Positions 35,945 to 45,873 are shown, counted from the stretch's first letter. The stretch is 64,000 nucleotides of DNA from LLD-282 sp964395835 (GCA_964395835.1 CAYNBJ010000001.1:1-64000); one strand, 5' to 3'. A program made the numbers and translations. The notes: generated from the letters alone by a model not told the origin.

Positions 35945-36550
35945 ATGATTTTAGTCGGTCATCCAGCACCAGAGTTCTTATTCAATTACGTCTCAAAAGA
36001 GAATCAGATTATTAAGGGACAATCTTTTAAAGCATATTGCGATCATAAAAAAACTCTGCTTTTTTTCTATCCTTTAGATTTTACATTTGTTTGCCCTTCT
36101 GAATTATTAAAGCTAGATCAAAAAATGTCAGAATTTAAAAAAGAAAACATTCAGGTTTTGGCAATATCTATTGACTCTGAATTTGCTCATCTTGCGTGGA
36201 AAAAAACACCTCCCCACGAAGGCGGGATTGGTCCGGTACAATTCGATATAGCAGCAGATGTGAGCCATCAAATTGTCTCATTATATGGTATTGAACATCA
36301 TGCAGCCAAAATTGCCCTACGCGCTTGTTTTCTAATTGATGAAAATGGGATTGTACGCTCACAAATGATCAACGATCTTCCATTAGGACGAAATATTGAT
36401 GAAATTTTGCGTCTTTTTGATGCAATCGACCATACCCAAAAACATGGTGAGGTTTGTCCAGCAAATTGGTCTAAAGGAAAAAAAGCAATGCAACCAACAT
36501 CAGACGGTGTGCGCGCTTATTTGAAAGATAGTTCTCATGAATCTCACTAA
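35945..36550 (+). CDS. Peroxiredoxin, typical 2-Cys AhpC/Prx1 type
   Basis: 201 residues from the ATG at 35945, which has SD GAGGAA; an in-frame ATG at 35924 lies inside the glutaredoxin gene and is less likely. Reduces hydrogen peroxide and organic peroxides. Peroxidatic Cys50 sits in FTFVCPSELL and the resolving Cys171 in EVCPANWSKG. Length and the C-terminal arm match typical 2-Cys enzymes. No ahpF is next to it, so the electron donor is probably thioredoxin. The gene lies between glutaredoxin and superoxide dismutase on one likely transcript. Confidence 0.93.
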   Translation: MILVGHPAPEFLFNYVSKENQIIKGQSFKAYCDHKKTLLFFYPLDFTFVCPSELLKLDQKMSEFKKENIQVLAISIDSEFAHLAWKKTPPHEGGIGPVQFDIAADVSHQIVSLYGIEHHAAKIALRACFLIDENGIVRSQMINDLPLGRNIDEILRLFDAIDHTQKHGEVCPANWSKGKKAMQPTSDGVRAYLKDSSHESH

Positions 36551-36562
36551 AAGGACACATAA

Positions 36563-37165
36563 ATGCTAGAGTTTTTTAAATTGCCATATGCGATGAATGC
36601 CTTAGAGCCTTTTTTATCTCAAGAAACGATAGAATACCATTACTTAAAACATCATAAAACTTATTTCGATAATCTGGTCCGTTTTATTCAAGATGATGTG
36701 AACTTGCAAAATTTATCTTTAGAGCAAATCATACTGCAAGCACAAGGTGCTGTTTTCAATAATGCAGCTCAGGTCTGGAATCATGATTTTTATTGGAAAT
36801 GTTTACAACCATATTCAAAAGACACTCATCTTCCATCCGCTTCTGTACTGACATTATTCATTGAACAATTCGGATCATTTGAAAATTTTAAAGAACAATT
36901 TACGCAGTACGCACTCAAAACTTTTGGATCAGGCTGGGCATGGCTTGTTATTGATAAAAATCATAAACTTTCTATTATTTCCACATCTAATGCGCTCACT
37001 CCTATCAGCACCGATCTTTACCCATTGTTAACTTGTGATGTCTGGGAACACGCTTACTATATTGATTACAGAAACAAAAGAGCTGCTTATCTCGATGCAT
37101 TTTGGGCCTGTATTAATTGGAATTTTGTTGCCCAACAATTACAAAGTTTTCAAAATACACAATAA
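36563..37165 (+). CDS. sodB: Superoxide dismutase, Fe/Mn family
   Basis: 200 residues. Converts superoxide to hydrogen peroxide and oxygen. Metal ligands are recognisable: His26 (EYHYLKHHKTY), His in WNHDFYW, and Asp and His in CDVWEHAYYIDY. The active-site Gln is replaced in context by VFNNAAQVWNH, the iron-type pattern with Gln inside that block. SD AAAAGGA precedes the ATG. Last gene of the Grx-Prx-Sod unit; a hairpin (AGATCCCT/AGGGGTCT, 37179-37203) follows the stop. Confidence 0.95.
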   Translation: MLEFFKLPYAMNALEPFLSQETIEYHYLKHHKTYFDNLVRFIQDDVNLQNLSLEQIILQAQGAVFNNAAQVWNHDFYWKCLQPYSKDTHLPSASVLTLFIEQFGSFENFKEQFTQYALKTFGSGWAWLVIDKNHKLSIISTSNALTPISTDLYPLLTCDVWEHAYYIDYRNKRAAYLDAFWACINWNFVAQQLQSFQNTQ

Positions 37166-37178
37166 CACCGATTCTCAC

Positions 37179-37203
37179 AGATCCCTATAATTCCAAGGGG
37201 TCT
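37179..37203 (+). terminator. Hairpin after sodB
   Basis: An 8-base stem AGATCCCT/AGGGGTCT (one G-T pair) with a 9-base loop lies 14 bases after the sodB stop. No T-run follows, so this may be a weak or factor-dependent terminator. Confidence 0.4.
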
Positions 37204-37369
37204 GGAAAATCCTAGAAAATCAAGACTATTAGCAAAAAAAAACTGGTTTTTTAAAAAATATATCTTCACTCTGTAGAAAAGCCTTCTTAGTTATTGATAG
37301 ATAAAATATAAAAACGAATGCGTGAATTACACCTAATTCGCTAAGTAGAAAAACAATCATTTTATCCAA

Positions 37370-37398
37370 TTGACCTTGGCCAAGAATCACTCTATCTT
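37370..37398 (+). promoter_or_regulatory. Likely sigma70 promoter of nrdAB
   Basis: TTGACC, 17 bases, TATCTT, about 40 bases before the nrdA start. A CTTGGCCAAG palindrome lies just inside the spacer and may be a regulator site. No complete pair of NrdR boxes was identified. Confidence 0.45.
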
Positions 37399-37439
37399 GT
37401 CGTTAATATTAAAAAACACAACTAGATATTGGGATTTTT

Positions 37440-40256
37440 ATGGATTTGGTTGAAATCATAAGCACAAAAACTCGCGACGAAAAAAAACGTCTTGAATCTG
37501 CTTTATCCTCTTTATTGATTTTAAAACGAGACCTTGCAACATTTGATCGTTATGACAGAAACCGTATATTTAACGCATTTCGCAAAGCTTTTGCAGCAAC
37601 CGTTAATGAAAATTTTGCACACACAAGTAGTAGTATTGATGAAATCTGTGAAATTTTAACCACAAAAATAGAAGAAAAGGTTGCAGCTTTAGCCACATAT
37701 CACATTCCTGTTTCCGTTGAGAAGGTTCAAGATTTTCTTGAAAATCAACTCATGGATGAAGGCTTCCATCAAGTTGCCAAAGCTTTCATTTTGTATCGAG
37801 CAAAACGCACAGAACAGCGTTCTCTGCAAACTTCTTTGGTGGGTATACAAACGCAAACCGAAGATGGCTTACATATCACATTGAGTGAGGATGTCATTAG
37901 CTCTTTTCTGCTGCCTCTCACCAAAGATCTCCCGCTTGTGGATGTCTCCAGATTGACAGAAGAAACATTAAAAAGCGTATATCATCACATGCCGATTCAT
38001 GAATTATACCAGGCCATGATTATGGCAGCGAGAAGCCTCATTGAAACCGAGCCACAATATAGCTATTTAGCTGCCCGTCTCTTGCTTGTTCAATTGAAAA
38101 AAGAATCTTTCCGTCATCTCAACCTTGATTTACATCAAAATCATGATAGTGCTTATCGTGAAGCGTTTGTTAAATTTATCGATAAGGGCATTGAGCAGGG
38201 AATTTTAGATCACAAGCTCAAATCAAAATTTGATCTAGAGCGTCTTTCTAAAGAATTAAAACTTAATAATGATTTATCCTTTCAATACCTCGGTTTGCAA
38301 ACTCTATACGATCGATACTTTATTCACGATAACAAAGTACGTTATGAACTTCCTCAAATATTTTTTATGCGCGTTGCAATGGGTTTGTCTTTAGAAGAAA
38401 CAAATCCAACAGAAAAAGCAATTGATTTTTATCAGATTCTCTCATCATTTTCCATGATGTGCTCAACGCCTACATTATTTAATTCTGGAACAACACGGCC
38501 ACAACTTTCAAGCTGTTTCCTCAGCACTGTGGGTGATGATCTGTACTCAATTTATAACGCAATTCGTGATAATGCGATGCTTTCAAAATTTGCTGGCGGA
38601 TTAGGTAATGACTGGACTCCGGTACGAGGCATGAATGCACACATTAAAGGCACAAATGGTCTTTCTCAAGGCGTGATTCCTTTTCTAAAAGTGGTGAATG
38701 ATACTGCTATTGCGGTCAATCAAGGTGGAAAAAGAAAGGGCGCTGTTTGTGCGTACTTGGAAATTTGGCATCGAGATGTTGAAGAATTTATTGAGCTGAG
38801 AAAAAATACAGGTGATGAGCGAAGACGTACTCACGATATGAATACAGCACTATGGGTACCAGACCTGTTTATGCAAAGATTACGTGATGATGCGAATTGG
38901 ACTCTATTTTCTCCTGAAGAAGCACCTGAACTTCATGAAACCTATGGAAAAACCTTTGAAAACTTTTACCTGCAATACGAGCAAAAAGCTTCAAATGGGC
39001 AACTACGTAATGCAAAAACAGTAAGCGCTAAGAGTTTATGGAGAAAAATTCTTGCTATGGTTTTTGAAACAGGGCATCCATGGATTACTTTCAAAGATCC
39101 TTGCAATTTGCGCTCCCCACAGCAACATGCCGGTGTCGTACATAGTTCCAATCTGTGCACAGAGATCACTCTCAATACGTCCTCTGAAGAAATTGCGGTT
39201 TGTAATTTAGCTAGCATTAATCTTGTAGCACACTTTAATCAAGAAAATCAGATCGATGAAGAAAAGCTCAAAAAGACAGTGACAACAGCTGTCCGTATGC
39301 TCGATAACGTCATTGATATTAATTATTACTCTGTTGAAAGCGCAAAAAATTCTAATTTTAAACATCGCCCCGTTGGTCTAGGTCTCATGGGCTTTCAAGA
39401 TGCGCTATATCTTCTGCAGATCCCATATGAATCGACTGAAGCTATCAATTTCGCAGATCGCATTATGGAGACCATCTCCTATTTTGCTCTTGAAGCATCG
39501 GCAGACTTAGCTCAAGAACGCGGCTCTTATGCTTCTTTCGCAGGCTCTCTATGGTCGACAGGGCATCTTCCAATTGATTCAATAGCGTTTGTTTCTGAAC
39601 ATCGACGCTCGCATGAGTGCACAATGGATCAAACAAGCAGCCTCAATTGGGATAGACTCCGTGAAAAAGTGCGTTTAGGAATGAGAAACTCAAACGTCTT
39701 GGCTATTGCACCGACAGCAACCATTTCAAATATTTGCGGTGTTTCTCAATCGATCGAGCCATGCTATCAAAACTTATATGTAAAATCGAATCTTTCTGGG
39801 GAATTTACTGTTATTAATCCCTATCTTGTTGAAGCTTTGAAAGCAGAAGGTTTATGGGATACAGCTATGATTCACGATCTCAAATACTATGATGGACAGC
39901 TCGGACAAATTCATCGCATCCCTGAAAGCATTAGAAATCTCTTTAAAACCGCTTTTGAAATTGATGCAGAGTTTCTTCTCGAAGCGGGATCAAGACGTCA
40001 AAAATGGATCGATCAAAGTCAATCTTTAAATCTCTATCTTGCAAAACCATCCGGCAAAATGATTGATCAAATTTATCAGTCTGCATGGGTGAAAGGGCTA
40101 AAAACAACATATTATTTACGAACACTCGGTGCGACAGATGCGGAAAAATCGACGATTCATGATAAAAAACTGAATGCGGTTTCACCTATAAACGAAATAA
40201 AATCTGGACCAAAGATGTGCTCTATCGATAATCCTGAATGCGAAGCTTGCCAATAA
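37440..40256 (+). CDS. nrdA: Ribonucleoside-diphosphate reductase, large (alpha) subunit
   Basis: 938 residues. Reduces ribonucleotides to deoxyribonucleotides with the NrdB radical subunit. The long N-terminus (about 1-270) fits the duplicated ATP-cone form seen in Pseudomonas and Legionella class Ia enzymes. Core cysteines are present: LSSCFLST, SSNLCTEI and AVCNLASI. The C-terminal redox pair CEACQ and the radical-transfer Tyr-Tyr (TTYYLRT) are also visible. Followed by nrdB 17 bases later. Confidence 0.96.
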   Translation: MDLVEIISTKTRDEKKRLESALSSLLILKRDLATFDRYDRNRIFNAFRKAFAATVNENFAHTSSSIDEICEILTTKIEEKVAALATYHIPVSVEKVQDFLENQLMDEGFHQVAKAFILYRAKRTEQRSLQTSLVGIQTQTEDGLHITLSEDVISSFLLPLTKDLPLVDVSRLTEETLKSVYHHMPIHELYQAMIMAARSLIETEPQYSYLAARLLLVQLKKESFRHLNLDLHQNHDSAYREAFVKFIDKGIEQGILDHKLKSKFDLERLSKELKLNNDLSFQYLGLQTLYDRYFIHDNKVRYELPQIFFMRVAMGLSLEETNPTEKAIDFYQILSSFSMMCSTPTLFNSGTTRPQLSSCFLSTVGDDLYSIYNAIRDNAMLSKFAGGLGNDWTPVRGMNAHIKGTNGLSQGVIPFLKVVNDTAIAVNQGGKRKGAVCAYLEIWHRDVEEFIELRKNTGDERRRTHDMNTALWVPDLFMQRLRDDANWTLFSPEEAPELHETYGKTFENFYLQYEQKASNGQLRNAKTVSAKSLWRKILAMVFETGHPWITFKDPCNLRSPQQHAGVVHSSNLCTEITLNTSSEEIAVCNLASINLVAHFNQENQIDEEKLKKTVTTAVRMLDNVIDINYYSVESAKNSNFKHRPVGLGLMGFQDALYLLQIPYESTEAINFADRIMETISYFALEASADLAQERGSYASFAGSLWSTGHLPIDSIAFVSEHRRSHECTMDQTSSLNWDRLREKVRLGMRNSNVLAIAPTATISNICGVSQSIEPCYQNLYVKSNLSGEFTVINPYLVEALKAEGLWDTAMIHDLKYYDGQLGQIHRIPESIRNLFKTAFEIDAEFLLEAGSRRQKWIDQSQSLNLYLAKPSGKMIDQIYQSAWVKGLKTTYYLRTLGATDAEKSTIHDKKLNAVSPINEIKSGPKMCSIDNPECEACQ

Positions 40257-40273
40257 ATTAAAGGATAAAAAAC

Positions 40274-41368
40274 ATGAACGAAACTCTCATCGATGATTTA
40301 AAAACCACATCTATGGATGCATCATTGTCTTGGAATTTAACACAAAACAGAATTGTCGTAAGTGATAAGCAAATGATAAATTGCCGCGCAGATCTCAATC
40401 AACTTGTGCCTTTTAAATACCCTTGGGCATGGGAAAAATTTAAAAGAGGTTGTGCTAATCACTGGATGCCGGATGAAATTTCTATGGCGGCGGATATTGA
40501 GCTGTGGAAAAGAAATCAAGGCCTCAGTGATGATGAGCGCTTAATTGTCGAACGCTCGTTAGGATTTTTTTCTACAGCAGATTCTCTTGTTGGTAATAAT
40601 ATTGTTTTAGCGATCTATAGACATATTACAAATCCAGAATGTCGCCAATATTTGCTGAGACAAGCCTTTGAAGAATCAATTCATGTGCTATCGTATCAGC
40701 ATATTATCGAAAGCCTGGGCATGGATGAAGGGAAAATTTTCAACATGTACAGAGAGATCCCATCTGTGAATGCTAAAGCGGCTTTTGCATTACCTTTGAC
40801 ACAGAACTTAGCCGATCCATTTTTTCAAACAGGTACTCTAGAAAACGATCAAAAACTTCTGAAAGACCTGATTGCATTTTATTTGATTTTTGAAGGCATT
40901 TTCTTTTATGTAGGATTTTCTCAAATTCTATCTTTAGGACGTCGCAATAAAATGGTTGGAACTGCTGAACAATTCCAATATATTCTCAGAGATGAATCGA
41001 TGCATGTGAATTTTGGTGTTGATGTTATCAATCAGATTAAAATTGAAAACCCTCATTTATGGACGGCTGCCTTTCAAAAAGAAATTATTGATATGATGAA
41101 AGAAGGAGTTGAGCTTGAGTGCGCTTACGCAAGAGATACGATGCCTAGAGGGATTTTAGGTATGAATTCTCAAGTGTTTGAAGACTACGTGAAATTTATT
41201 GCCAATCGACGATTTACGCAAATCGGACTGCCTGAGCAATACGAGCAAAAAGTCAATCCGTTCCCATGGATGAGTGAGATGATTGATTTAAAAAAAGAAA
41301 AAAACTTTTTCGAAACTCGAGTCACAGAATACCAAGTTGGCGGTGCGCTATCTTGGGATGATGAATAA
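40274..41368 (+). CDS. nrdB: Ribonucleoside-diphosphate reductase, small (beta) subunit
   Basis: 364 residues. Holds the di-iron tyrosyl radical centre. The carboxylate and histidine ligands are seen in [10 protein letters not shown] (Asp), [14 protein letters not shown] (Glu, His), [10 protein letters not shown] (Glu) and DESMHVNFG (Glu, His). The Tyr four residues after the first ligand His (SIHVLSY) is the radical tyrosine, so this is not the Phe-type enzyme of Chlamydia. SD AAAGGA precedes the ATG. A hairpin terminator follows. Confidence 0.96.
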   Translation: MNETLIDDLKTTSMDASLSWNLTQNRIVVSDKQMINCRADLNQLVPFKYPWAWEKFKRGCANHWMPDEISMAADIELWKRNQGLSDDERLIVERSLGFFSTADSLVGNNIVLAIYRHITNPECRQYLLRQAFEESIHVLSYQHIIESLGMDEGKIFNMYREIPSVNAKAAFALPLTQNLADPFFQTGTLENDQKLLKDLIAFYLIFEGIFFYVGFSQILSLGRRNKMVGTAEQFQYILRDESMHVNFGVDVINQIKIENPHLWTAAFQKEIIDMMKEGVELECAYARDTMPRGILGMNSQVFEDYVKFIANRRFTQIGLPEQYEQKVNPFPWMSEMIDLKKEKNFFETRVTEYQVGGALSWDDE

Positions 41369-41378
41369 AATCATACTC

Positions 41379-41404
41379 AAAGGGGCTGCGACCTGCCCCT
41401 TTTC
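41379..41404 (+). terminator. Rho-independent terminator of nrdAB
   Basis: Stem AAAGGGGC/GCCCCTTTT with the loop TGCGACCT, 10 bases after the nrdB stop; T-rich end. Confidence 0.8.
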
Positions 41405-41535
41405 AAGATCTCACTTTGTTTTACGAAAGATTGGATCTATTCGATCGTGCGTGTGTGATATCTCAATAAGCAAATACTTTGGCGAGCAAAGATAAAAAAT
41501 TCTTTGCTCAAAATCACCAAATACTTGATGAACAC

Positions 41536-41564
41536 TTTACAAAAAATAATTTTATAGTTATGAT
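41536..41564 (+). promoter_or_regulatory. Promoter of tRNA-Leu
   Basis: TTTACA, 17 bases, TATGAT; the expected start of transcription is about 40 bases before the tRNA. Confidence 0.55.
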
Positions 41565-41610
41565 ATCGCATGTAGCTTAGATGAATTTAATAAGTCTGAA
41601 TTACAAAAAC

Positions 41611-41693
41611 GCCTTGGTGGTGAAATAGGTAGACACAGAGCACTCAAAATGCTCCGCCCTATGGGTGTGTCGGTTCGAATCCGACCCAAGGCA
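41611..41693 (+). tRNA. tRNA-Leu(CAA)
   Basis: A class II tRNA of 83 bases. Acceptor stem GCCTTGG pairs with CCAAGGC, the anticodon stem is GAGCA/TGCTC with loop CTCAAAA (anticodon CAA at 41645-41647), there is a long variable arm, and the T-loop reads GGTTCGAATCC. CCA is not encoded. It decodes UUG. Confidence 0.95.
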
Positions 41694-41775
41694 AAACTCT
41701 AAAAAACCTCTCAGTCTTGTTATTTTTAGAAAGATCTATTAGCATCAAATCACTGTTTTTTAACTCTCAATTTTG

Positions 41776-43035
41776 ATGTCTTTATCACAAAAATCCACCA
41801 CTTCATTTTCTTATTTTTCTTACTTGTTTTTGATTGTCACGCTTGCGCCTGTGTGCCTATTAAGTGCATTGATGGTTGATCTCTATATGCCAATTATGCC
41901 ATTAATTTCAGATAATTTAGAATGTACGTTTCAGCAAGTTCAGCTATCTTTATCGCTACCGCTTTTCATCGGCGGCATCAGTCAAATGTTTTGGGGCGTG
42001 ATCTTTGATCGCTTTGGCCTTCGTAAAACACTTGCATATAGTGTTCTGATTTTTTGTGTTGGCTGTTTTTGTTGCGCCATCGCAAAACACTATTCTTTTT
42101 TTCTTTGTGGACGCTTATTGCAGGCTATAGGCGCAAACGGACTACAGCTTTTTGCGATGTCTTTAGCGAAACTTTCAGCACAGGAAGCGCAAAGAGGCCC
42201 TCTGATGACACAAATGATTGGACTCAGTGGTACAGCTCCGATTTTTGCACCATATCTTGGAAGTGTTCTCAATTTCTATTGGGGTAATTGGAAGGGTATT
42301 TTTATCTTTCTTGGATTATATTCCTTTATTCTAGGAGTGATTTTGAGTTACTGCTATCTCGCTTTTATGAAACACAAAGATCAAAACATCTCTACAAAAA
42401 AATTGGCGACCACGAAACCGCTGATACAAAGATTACAAACTATTCTTTGTGACAGGGTGTTTTTTCAGGGTTTGTGGATTCAGCCGTTAATGCTATTAGG
42501 GTTAATTTTGTTTTTTTCTTTTAGCTCCTTTTATCTTCAATCCATTTTGGCTCTAGATCCTTGGATTTATAGGTGGCTGACGGGATCTCATGCATTCATA
42601 TACGTCACATCATCATTATTATTAGCTCCTTATTTTTCTAAAAATCCCGAACAGACATTGAAGCATGGTTTGTTTTTTTTATTTGGGATCTATTTGTTCC
42701 TTTTTATTATGAGTACTTTCTCTGAAGTCTCTGTGCAGATTTTTGCGATTTGTAGCTTGAGCATGGCTCCTTGTTACGCCGTCATGTATGGTCTTTCATT
42801 CTCATATGCCCTAAAAAATATTCACAGTGATCTGGGTTTAGCGACTGCAATATTGGGAACTTTTCAATTTAGTCTTGTAAGTTTTATTACTACATTTGCT
42901 TTCGGGAATGGTGATATTGGAATATCTCATTATGCAACCCCTTTATTAGTGATGAGTCTTGTGGTTATCTTCATGCAATATGCTCCACAGATGATGTTGG
43001 CACTCAAACCCTCTTCTCAGATAAAAGGAATGTAA
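41776..43035 (+). CDS. MFS transporter, Bcr/CflA drug-efflux type
   Basis: 419 residues from the ATG at 41776 (a TTG directly precedes it). Twelve membrane segments. The MFS loop motif appears as MFWGVIFDRFGLRKTL and the family-typical DLYMPIMPLI occurs in the first helix, pointing to the Bcr/CflA branch that exports drugs or metabolites by proton antiport. No SD is visible before the start. bamD begins one base after its stop, so the two are co-transcribed. Substrate unknown. Confidence 0.85.
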   Translation: MSLSQKSTTSFSYFSYLFLIVTLAPVCLLSALMVDLYMPIMPLISDNLECTFQQVQLSLSLPLFIGGISQMFWGVIFDRFGLRKTLAYSVLIFCVGCFCCAIAKHYSFFLCGRLLQAIGANGLQLFAMSLAKLSAQEAQRGPLMTQMIGLSGTAPIFAPYLGSVLNFYWGNWKGIFIFLGLYSFILGVILSYCYLAFMKHKDQNISTKKLATTKPLIQRLQTILCDRVFFQGLWIQPLMLLGLILFFSFSSFYLQSILALDPWIYRWLTGSHAFIYVTSSLLLAPYFSKNPEQTLKHGLFFLFGIYLFLFIMSTFSEVSVQIFAICSLSMAPCYAVMYGLSFSYALKNIHSDLGLATAILGTFQFSLVSFITTFAFGNGDIGISHYATPLLVMSLVVIFMQYAPQMMLALKPSSQIKGM

Positions 43036-43036
43036 G

Positions 43037-43741
43037 ATGAAAAACAAAATGATATACGTGATAGCATTCGCTCTCTTTGCGAGCGGATGCTCACAAAGAG
43101 AATGGGAAGACACGAAAGTCTATGAAAGCACAATTTATCAAGCCAAAATGCAAATGCAATCTCAGCGTTATTCGGAAGCAATTCGAACTTTAGAAAATTA
43201 TCAGTCAAAAAATCCTCTGAGTCCTGCATTAGTGGTGGTCGAAAAAATGCTTTTGGACGCTTACTATCATCAGGGCGAATATCCTATGCTCCTTGCAGGA
43301 TGCGAGCGTTTCTTGTACGAGCATTTAGATGATCCACATCGAGATTATATTGCTTATCTCAAATGCTCTGCTCTGTATTATCAAGCCATCGGATATCCGT
43401 ATCAATATCTCCCTATAGATAGGGCATATCGCGATATCAGTCCACATAAAGAAGCGTTTTTTGCAATCAAACAATTTTTCAACGAATATCCTCATAGTGC
43501 ATATCGAACAGCTTTAGGACGTCATCTACCTGAACTCAAAAATACCATTGCACGCTCATATTATTTAGATGCGCAGCTTTTGGAAGAGCGCCATCAAATG
43601 ATAGGGGCTATAAAAGCGTATCAAAATATTGTTGACCAGTTTGAAGACTCAGATTACAGCAAAGACGCACAAGCTGCCCTAGAAAAAATAGCGTCTTCTT
43701 ATCATTTGCAAAAAATTTATAAGAAATCAGAAAAGACTTAA
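43037..43741 (+). CDS. bamD: Outer-membrane assembly lipoprotein BamD
   Basis: 234 residues. Signal peptide with lipobox FASGC (Cys18 lipidated). TPR-type helical repeats cover about 30-220 (for example YSEAIRTLENYQSKNPLS and FFNEYPHSAYR), the usual BamD architecture. It works with BamA to insert beta-barrel proteins in the outer membrane. Length is close to the E. coli protein (245). SD AAGGA lies in the end of the MFS gene. The tRNA promoter starts just after its stop. Confidence 0.93.
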   Translation: MKNKMIYVIAFALFASGCSQREWEDTKVYESTIYQAKMQMQSQRYSEAIRTLENYQSKNPLSPALVVVEKMLLDAYYHQGEYPMLLAGCERFLYEHLDDPHRDYIAYLKCSALYYQAIGYPYQYLPIDRAYRDISPHKEAFFAIKQFFNEYPHSAYRTALGRHLPELKNTIARSYYLDAQLLEERHQMIGAIKAYQNIVDQFEDSDYSKDAQAALEKIASSYHLQKIYKKSEKT

Positions 43742-43749
43742 AAAAAGTG

Positions 43750-43778
43750 TTGACAGCCATATGTGGATATGGTTAAAT
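43750..43778 (+). promoter_or_regulatory. Promoter of the tRNA-Ala/tRNA-Glu pair
   Basis: TTGACA (perfect -35), 17 bases, TTAAAT; 14 bases before the tRNA-Ala start. Confidence 0.6.
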
Positions 43779-43792
43779 ACAAACATCAAGGC

Positions 43793-43865
43793 GGGGTCAT
43801 AGCTCAGCTGGGAGAGCGCTAGCATGGCATGCTAGAGGTCGGCGGTTCGATCCCGCCTGGCTCCA
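43793..43865 (+). tRNA. tRNA-Ala(GGC)
   Basis: 73 bases without CCA. Acceptor GGGGTCA/TGGCTCC with discriminator A. Anticodon stem CTAGC/GCTAG, loop ATGGCAT with anticodon GGC. T-loop GGTTCGATCCC. Confidence 0.95.
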
Positions 43866-43876
43866 AAAAAAAATTA

Positions 43877-43952
43877 GTCCCCATCGTCTAGTGGCCTAGG
43901 ACATTGCCCTTTCACGGCAGTAACAGGGGTTCGAATCCCCTTGGGGACGCCA
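43877..43952 (+). tRNA. tRNA-Glu(TTC)
   Basis: 76 bases including an encoded CCA. Acceptor GTCCCCA/TGGGGAC. Anticodon loop CTTTCAC with anticodon TTC. T-loop GGTTCGAATCC. It lies 11 bases after tRNA-Ala, so one transcript is likely. Confidence 0.95.
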
Positions 43953-43963
43953 CTTTTAAGATT

Positions 43964-44152
43964 ATGAATCATAATTTAATAATATCAAAATCCCAAGTTC
44001 TTCAAAATATTCTAAGAGGCAAAGAGGACCGCGACTCTCTTGCCTTAATTGTTCTCACACTTCGATCGATATATCTTGAAGGTTACGAGGATGGATTATT
44101 CTTTGAAAAATATGGATACTCTAAACACACATGCGAATCCACTACTGATTGA
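43964..44152 (+). CDS. Doubtful 62-residue hypothetical protein overlapping mutY
   Basis: Starts 12 bases after tRNA-Glu and overlaps the mutY start by 62 bases. Helical, with no known domain and no SD. It might be real or simply the open leader upstream of mutY. Confidence 0.3.
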   Translation: MNHNLIISKSQVLQNILRGKEDRDSLALIVLTLRSIYLEGYEDGLFFEKYGYSKHTCESTTD

Positions 44153-45182
44153 CTCTTCTCTTTTAGACTCTTTTGAGAAACTTTTAAACTGGTCGCAATC
44201 TCATTTCGCTCATCTACCATGGCGAAAATCTAGAAGCCTTTATGCAACTCTCATCTCTGAATTCATGTTGCAACAAACAACAGTCACTGCCGTTATACCC
44301 AAATTTATAAATTTTATAAATCGCTATCCATCATGGGAGCACTTTCACCAAATCAAAGAACAAGATTTGTTTGCCTTATGGGTTGGGTTAGGGTATTACT
44401 CCAGAGCCAGATCTCTTTTTAATATTGCCCAAAAATTCAAGAATGAAAAAGATTTTTTAACAGCACTCAAAAATGGATTGAAAATTCAAGGAATTGGTCC
44501 TTATACTCGAGGAGCTCTGCTTTCTATTGGCATGAACGAACCAGAAATGGCCATCGATGCCAATATTAAGAGAGTATTAAGCAGATATCGAATGCATCAA
44601 GATACAAATTTTTATAAACAGATACTGCGTCATTACTCACCACGGGCACTGAATGAAGCGCTTATGGATTTAGGAAGAGAAGTGTGCCAAGCTCGGAAAA
44701 TCGCCTGTGAAAAATGCTATTTGGCACCAAATTGTCAAAGTGCATACAAAAATCCCTCAAACACAAAGATAAAAAATACACCTAATAAAATTATACTAAA
44801 TTTGCATCGTTTTGTTTTAAAACAAGATGCGCTTTTTGCTGCAATAGATAAGACAAAAGGACAATGGTTGGCAGGGTACTTAGAATTACCCACCCTGATA
44901 CACATCTCCACAGAAACGGATAAAAATGCTGCTAAACAGTACCCTGAAATCACAGAATATGACATAGAGTTTTTGAAAAAACAGCATCTGCAACCCAAAC
45001 AGCACACGCAAACCATTACGAAATATTTGATAAAAAATCACATCTGGATCATACAAGACCGATCAGAAAACACTTGGCATTACGCGCTGAATTTGTTCAA
45101 AAATCAAGAAATGCAATGGCGAAGCCCTGAGAGTTTATGGGCTTCATCATCGCAAAAAATATTACAATCTCTTACTTTGTAG
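44091..45182 (+). CDS. mutY: A/G-specific adenine DNA glycosylase
   Basis: 363 residues from the ATG at 44091, which has SD GAAGG eight bases upstream. Removes adenine mispaired with 8-oxoguanine. The catalytic Glu is in SEFMLQQT. A helix-hairpin-helix (IQGIGPYTRGALLSI) precedes the catalytic Asp in AIDANIKRVL. Four cysteines in the spacing C-x6-C-x2-C-x5-C hold the 4Fe-4S cluster. A C-terminal NUDIX-like domain that recognises oxoG follows. It converges on the mip-like gene with an 11-base overlap. Confidence 0.95.
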   Translation: MDYSLKNMDTLNTHANPLLIDSSLLDSFEKLLNWSQSHFAHLPWRKSRSLYATLISEFMLQQTTVTAVIPKFINFINRYPSWEHFHQIKEQDLFALWVGLGYYSRARSLFNIAQKFKNEKDFLTALKNGLKIQGIGPYTRGALLSIGMNEPEMAIDANIKRVLSRYRMHQDTNFYKQILRHYSPRALNEALMDLGREVCQARKIACEKCYLAPNCQSAYKNPSNTKIKNTPNKIILNLHRFVLKQDALFAAIDKTKGQWLAGYLELPTLIHISTETDKNAAKQYPEITEYDIEFLKKQHLQPKQHTQTITKYLIKNHIWIIQDRSENTWHYALNLFKNQEMQWRSPESLWASSSQKILQSLTL

Positions 45183-45873
45183 GCTTGTAATCTAGAAGCT
45201 CAATTTCAAAAATTAAAGTTCTATCTGGCCCTATTTTATTTGAAGGACTATGCGGACCGTATGCTAAGTGAGACGGAATCACAACCTTCCATTTGTCGCC
45301 TGGGCTCATCATTTGTAAGACAGCGGTCCAACCTGGGATCACTTGATCTAAAGCAAAATCAATCGGCTCACCTCTTTTATACGACGAATCAAATTCTGAC
45401 CCATCTGCCAAAGATCCACGATAATGCGTTGTCACAAAATCTTTTGGTCCCGGAGAGCCTGCTTTTTTATTTCCTTCGGATAGCACTTCATACTGAATCC
45501 CATTCGGCAAAGAAACCACTCCAACTTTTTTCTTGTTTTCTACTAAAAGCTTATCGCCTTCTTCTTTGTTTTTTTGTGCAATCATGCGCAACTGCTGATC
45601 GCGTTTTTGTGCAAGTTCTTCCATATAATTATCAATCTCAACATGTATTTCTTCTACGCTCATTTTTAACCCTCCTCCCGTTAAAGAATCATATACACCC
45701 TGCAGAAAAGATTCTTTATCTAAAGGAAAGTCCTCCTGTACCAAAGGTTGTGTTATCTTCACGCCAAGTGCATAAGACAATCTAGACCCATTATTTTGAG
45801 CCATTAAAGCTCCATAACTGATGCATGCACATAACAACAACGAACGGTATATTTTCTTTTTCATATTTTTCAT
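45172..45873 (-). CDS. mip: Mip-like FKBP-type peptidyl-prolyl isomerase (periplasmic)
   Basis: 233 residues, the same length as L. pneumophila Mip. Signal peptide (ending near GALMAQ), an N-terminal dimerisation domain (LSYALGVKI start, about 27-80), a long connecting helix with Lys/Glu (about 85-115), and an FKBP domain (about 120-228) with FDSSYKRGEP, VIPGWTAVLQMM and HLAYGP. It catalyses proline isomerisation in the periplasm or at the surface. Mip promotes intracellular infection in Legionella; a role in infection here is inference. Confidence 0.92.
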   Translation of the reverse strand: MKNMKKKIYRSLLLCACISYGALMAQNNGSRLSYALGVKITQPLVQEDFPLDKESFLQGVYDSLTGGGLKMSVEEIHVEIDNYMEELAQKRDQQLRMIAQKNKEEGDKLLVENKKKVGVVSLPNGIQYEVLSEGNKKAGSPGPKDFVTTHYRGSLADGSEFDSSYKRGEPIDFALDQVIPGWTAVLQMMSPGDKWKVVIPSHLAYGPHSPSNKIGPDRTLIFEIELLDYKPTK